A DNA stretch of 6,841 nucleotides from Planctomycetaceae bacterium (GTDB lineage Bacteria > Planctomycetota > Planctomycetia > Pirellulales > UBA1268). Where the stretch lies: positions 1 through 6,841 of the forward strand of contig PKCL01000037.1 in assembly GCA_002862165.1 (NCBI GenBank), in the 5' to 3' direction. A program made the translations under genes and the position numbers. This document shows, one piece after another, positions 6,826-6,841 of the stretch; the stretch's first letter is position 1; the number at the start of each line of letters is the position of its first letter. The notes beneath the pieces were generated by a model that saw only the letters and a program-made list of their open reading frames with translations, was not told where the DNA came from and ran no database searches.

Positions 6826-6841
6826 AGCTCGCATCATAATG

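Overview
This window looks like an accessory polysaccharide (O-antigen or exopolysaccharide type) biosynthesis locus of a bacterium from the Planctomycetes or the wider PVC group. The taxonomic guess rests mainly on the large secreted sialate O-acetylesterase. Its C-terminal half carries a module that I remember mostly from planctomycetal and verrucomicrobial secreted enzymes. Moderate GC, weak or absent Shine-Dalgarno sites at several starts and a GTG start are compatible with this but not diagnostic. It is an inference, not a database result.

Layout, left to right. (1) Positions 1-634, minus strand: an FkbM-family SAM-dependent methyltransferase whose C-terminal end lies beyond the left edge. 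(2) Positions 635-1179: a long divergent intergenic region. It holds a perfect 14-bp tandem duplication and a hydrophobic reading frame interrupted by one stop, but no gene I can support firmly. (3) Positions 1180-4400, plus strand: three genes in a probable operon. They encode a GT-B (GT4-like) glycosyltransferase, a GDP-L-fucose-synthase-like NAD(P)-dependent epimerase/reductase joined to it by a 4-bp ATGA overlap, and, after a 51-bp gap with a terminator-like hairpin and T-tract, a second SAM-dependent methyltransferase. (4) Positions 4472-6655, minus strand: a secreted sialate O-acetylesterase converging on the operon. (5) Positions 6656-6841: its upstream region, with an imperfect inverted repeat.

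How the parts may work together: the fucose-synthase-like enzyme would make a GDP-deoxyhexose, the glycosyltransferase would add a sugar to a growing glycan, and one or both methyltransferases could methylate sugar hydroxyls or the glycan end. This is genomic-context inference. The usual partner enzyme, GDP-mannose 4,6-dehydratase, is not in the window. The esterase is exported and probably removes acetyl groups from extracellular carbohydrates; a link to the adjacent synthesis genes is possible but unproven.

I see no CRISPR array, tRNA, rRNA, insertion sequence or defence system, and no clearly new system. The points most worth checking are the fully conserved fucose-synthase active site in an unusual setting, the internal terminator-like element, the duplication and broken hydrophobic frame in the divergent gap, and the C-terminal module of the esterase.
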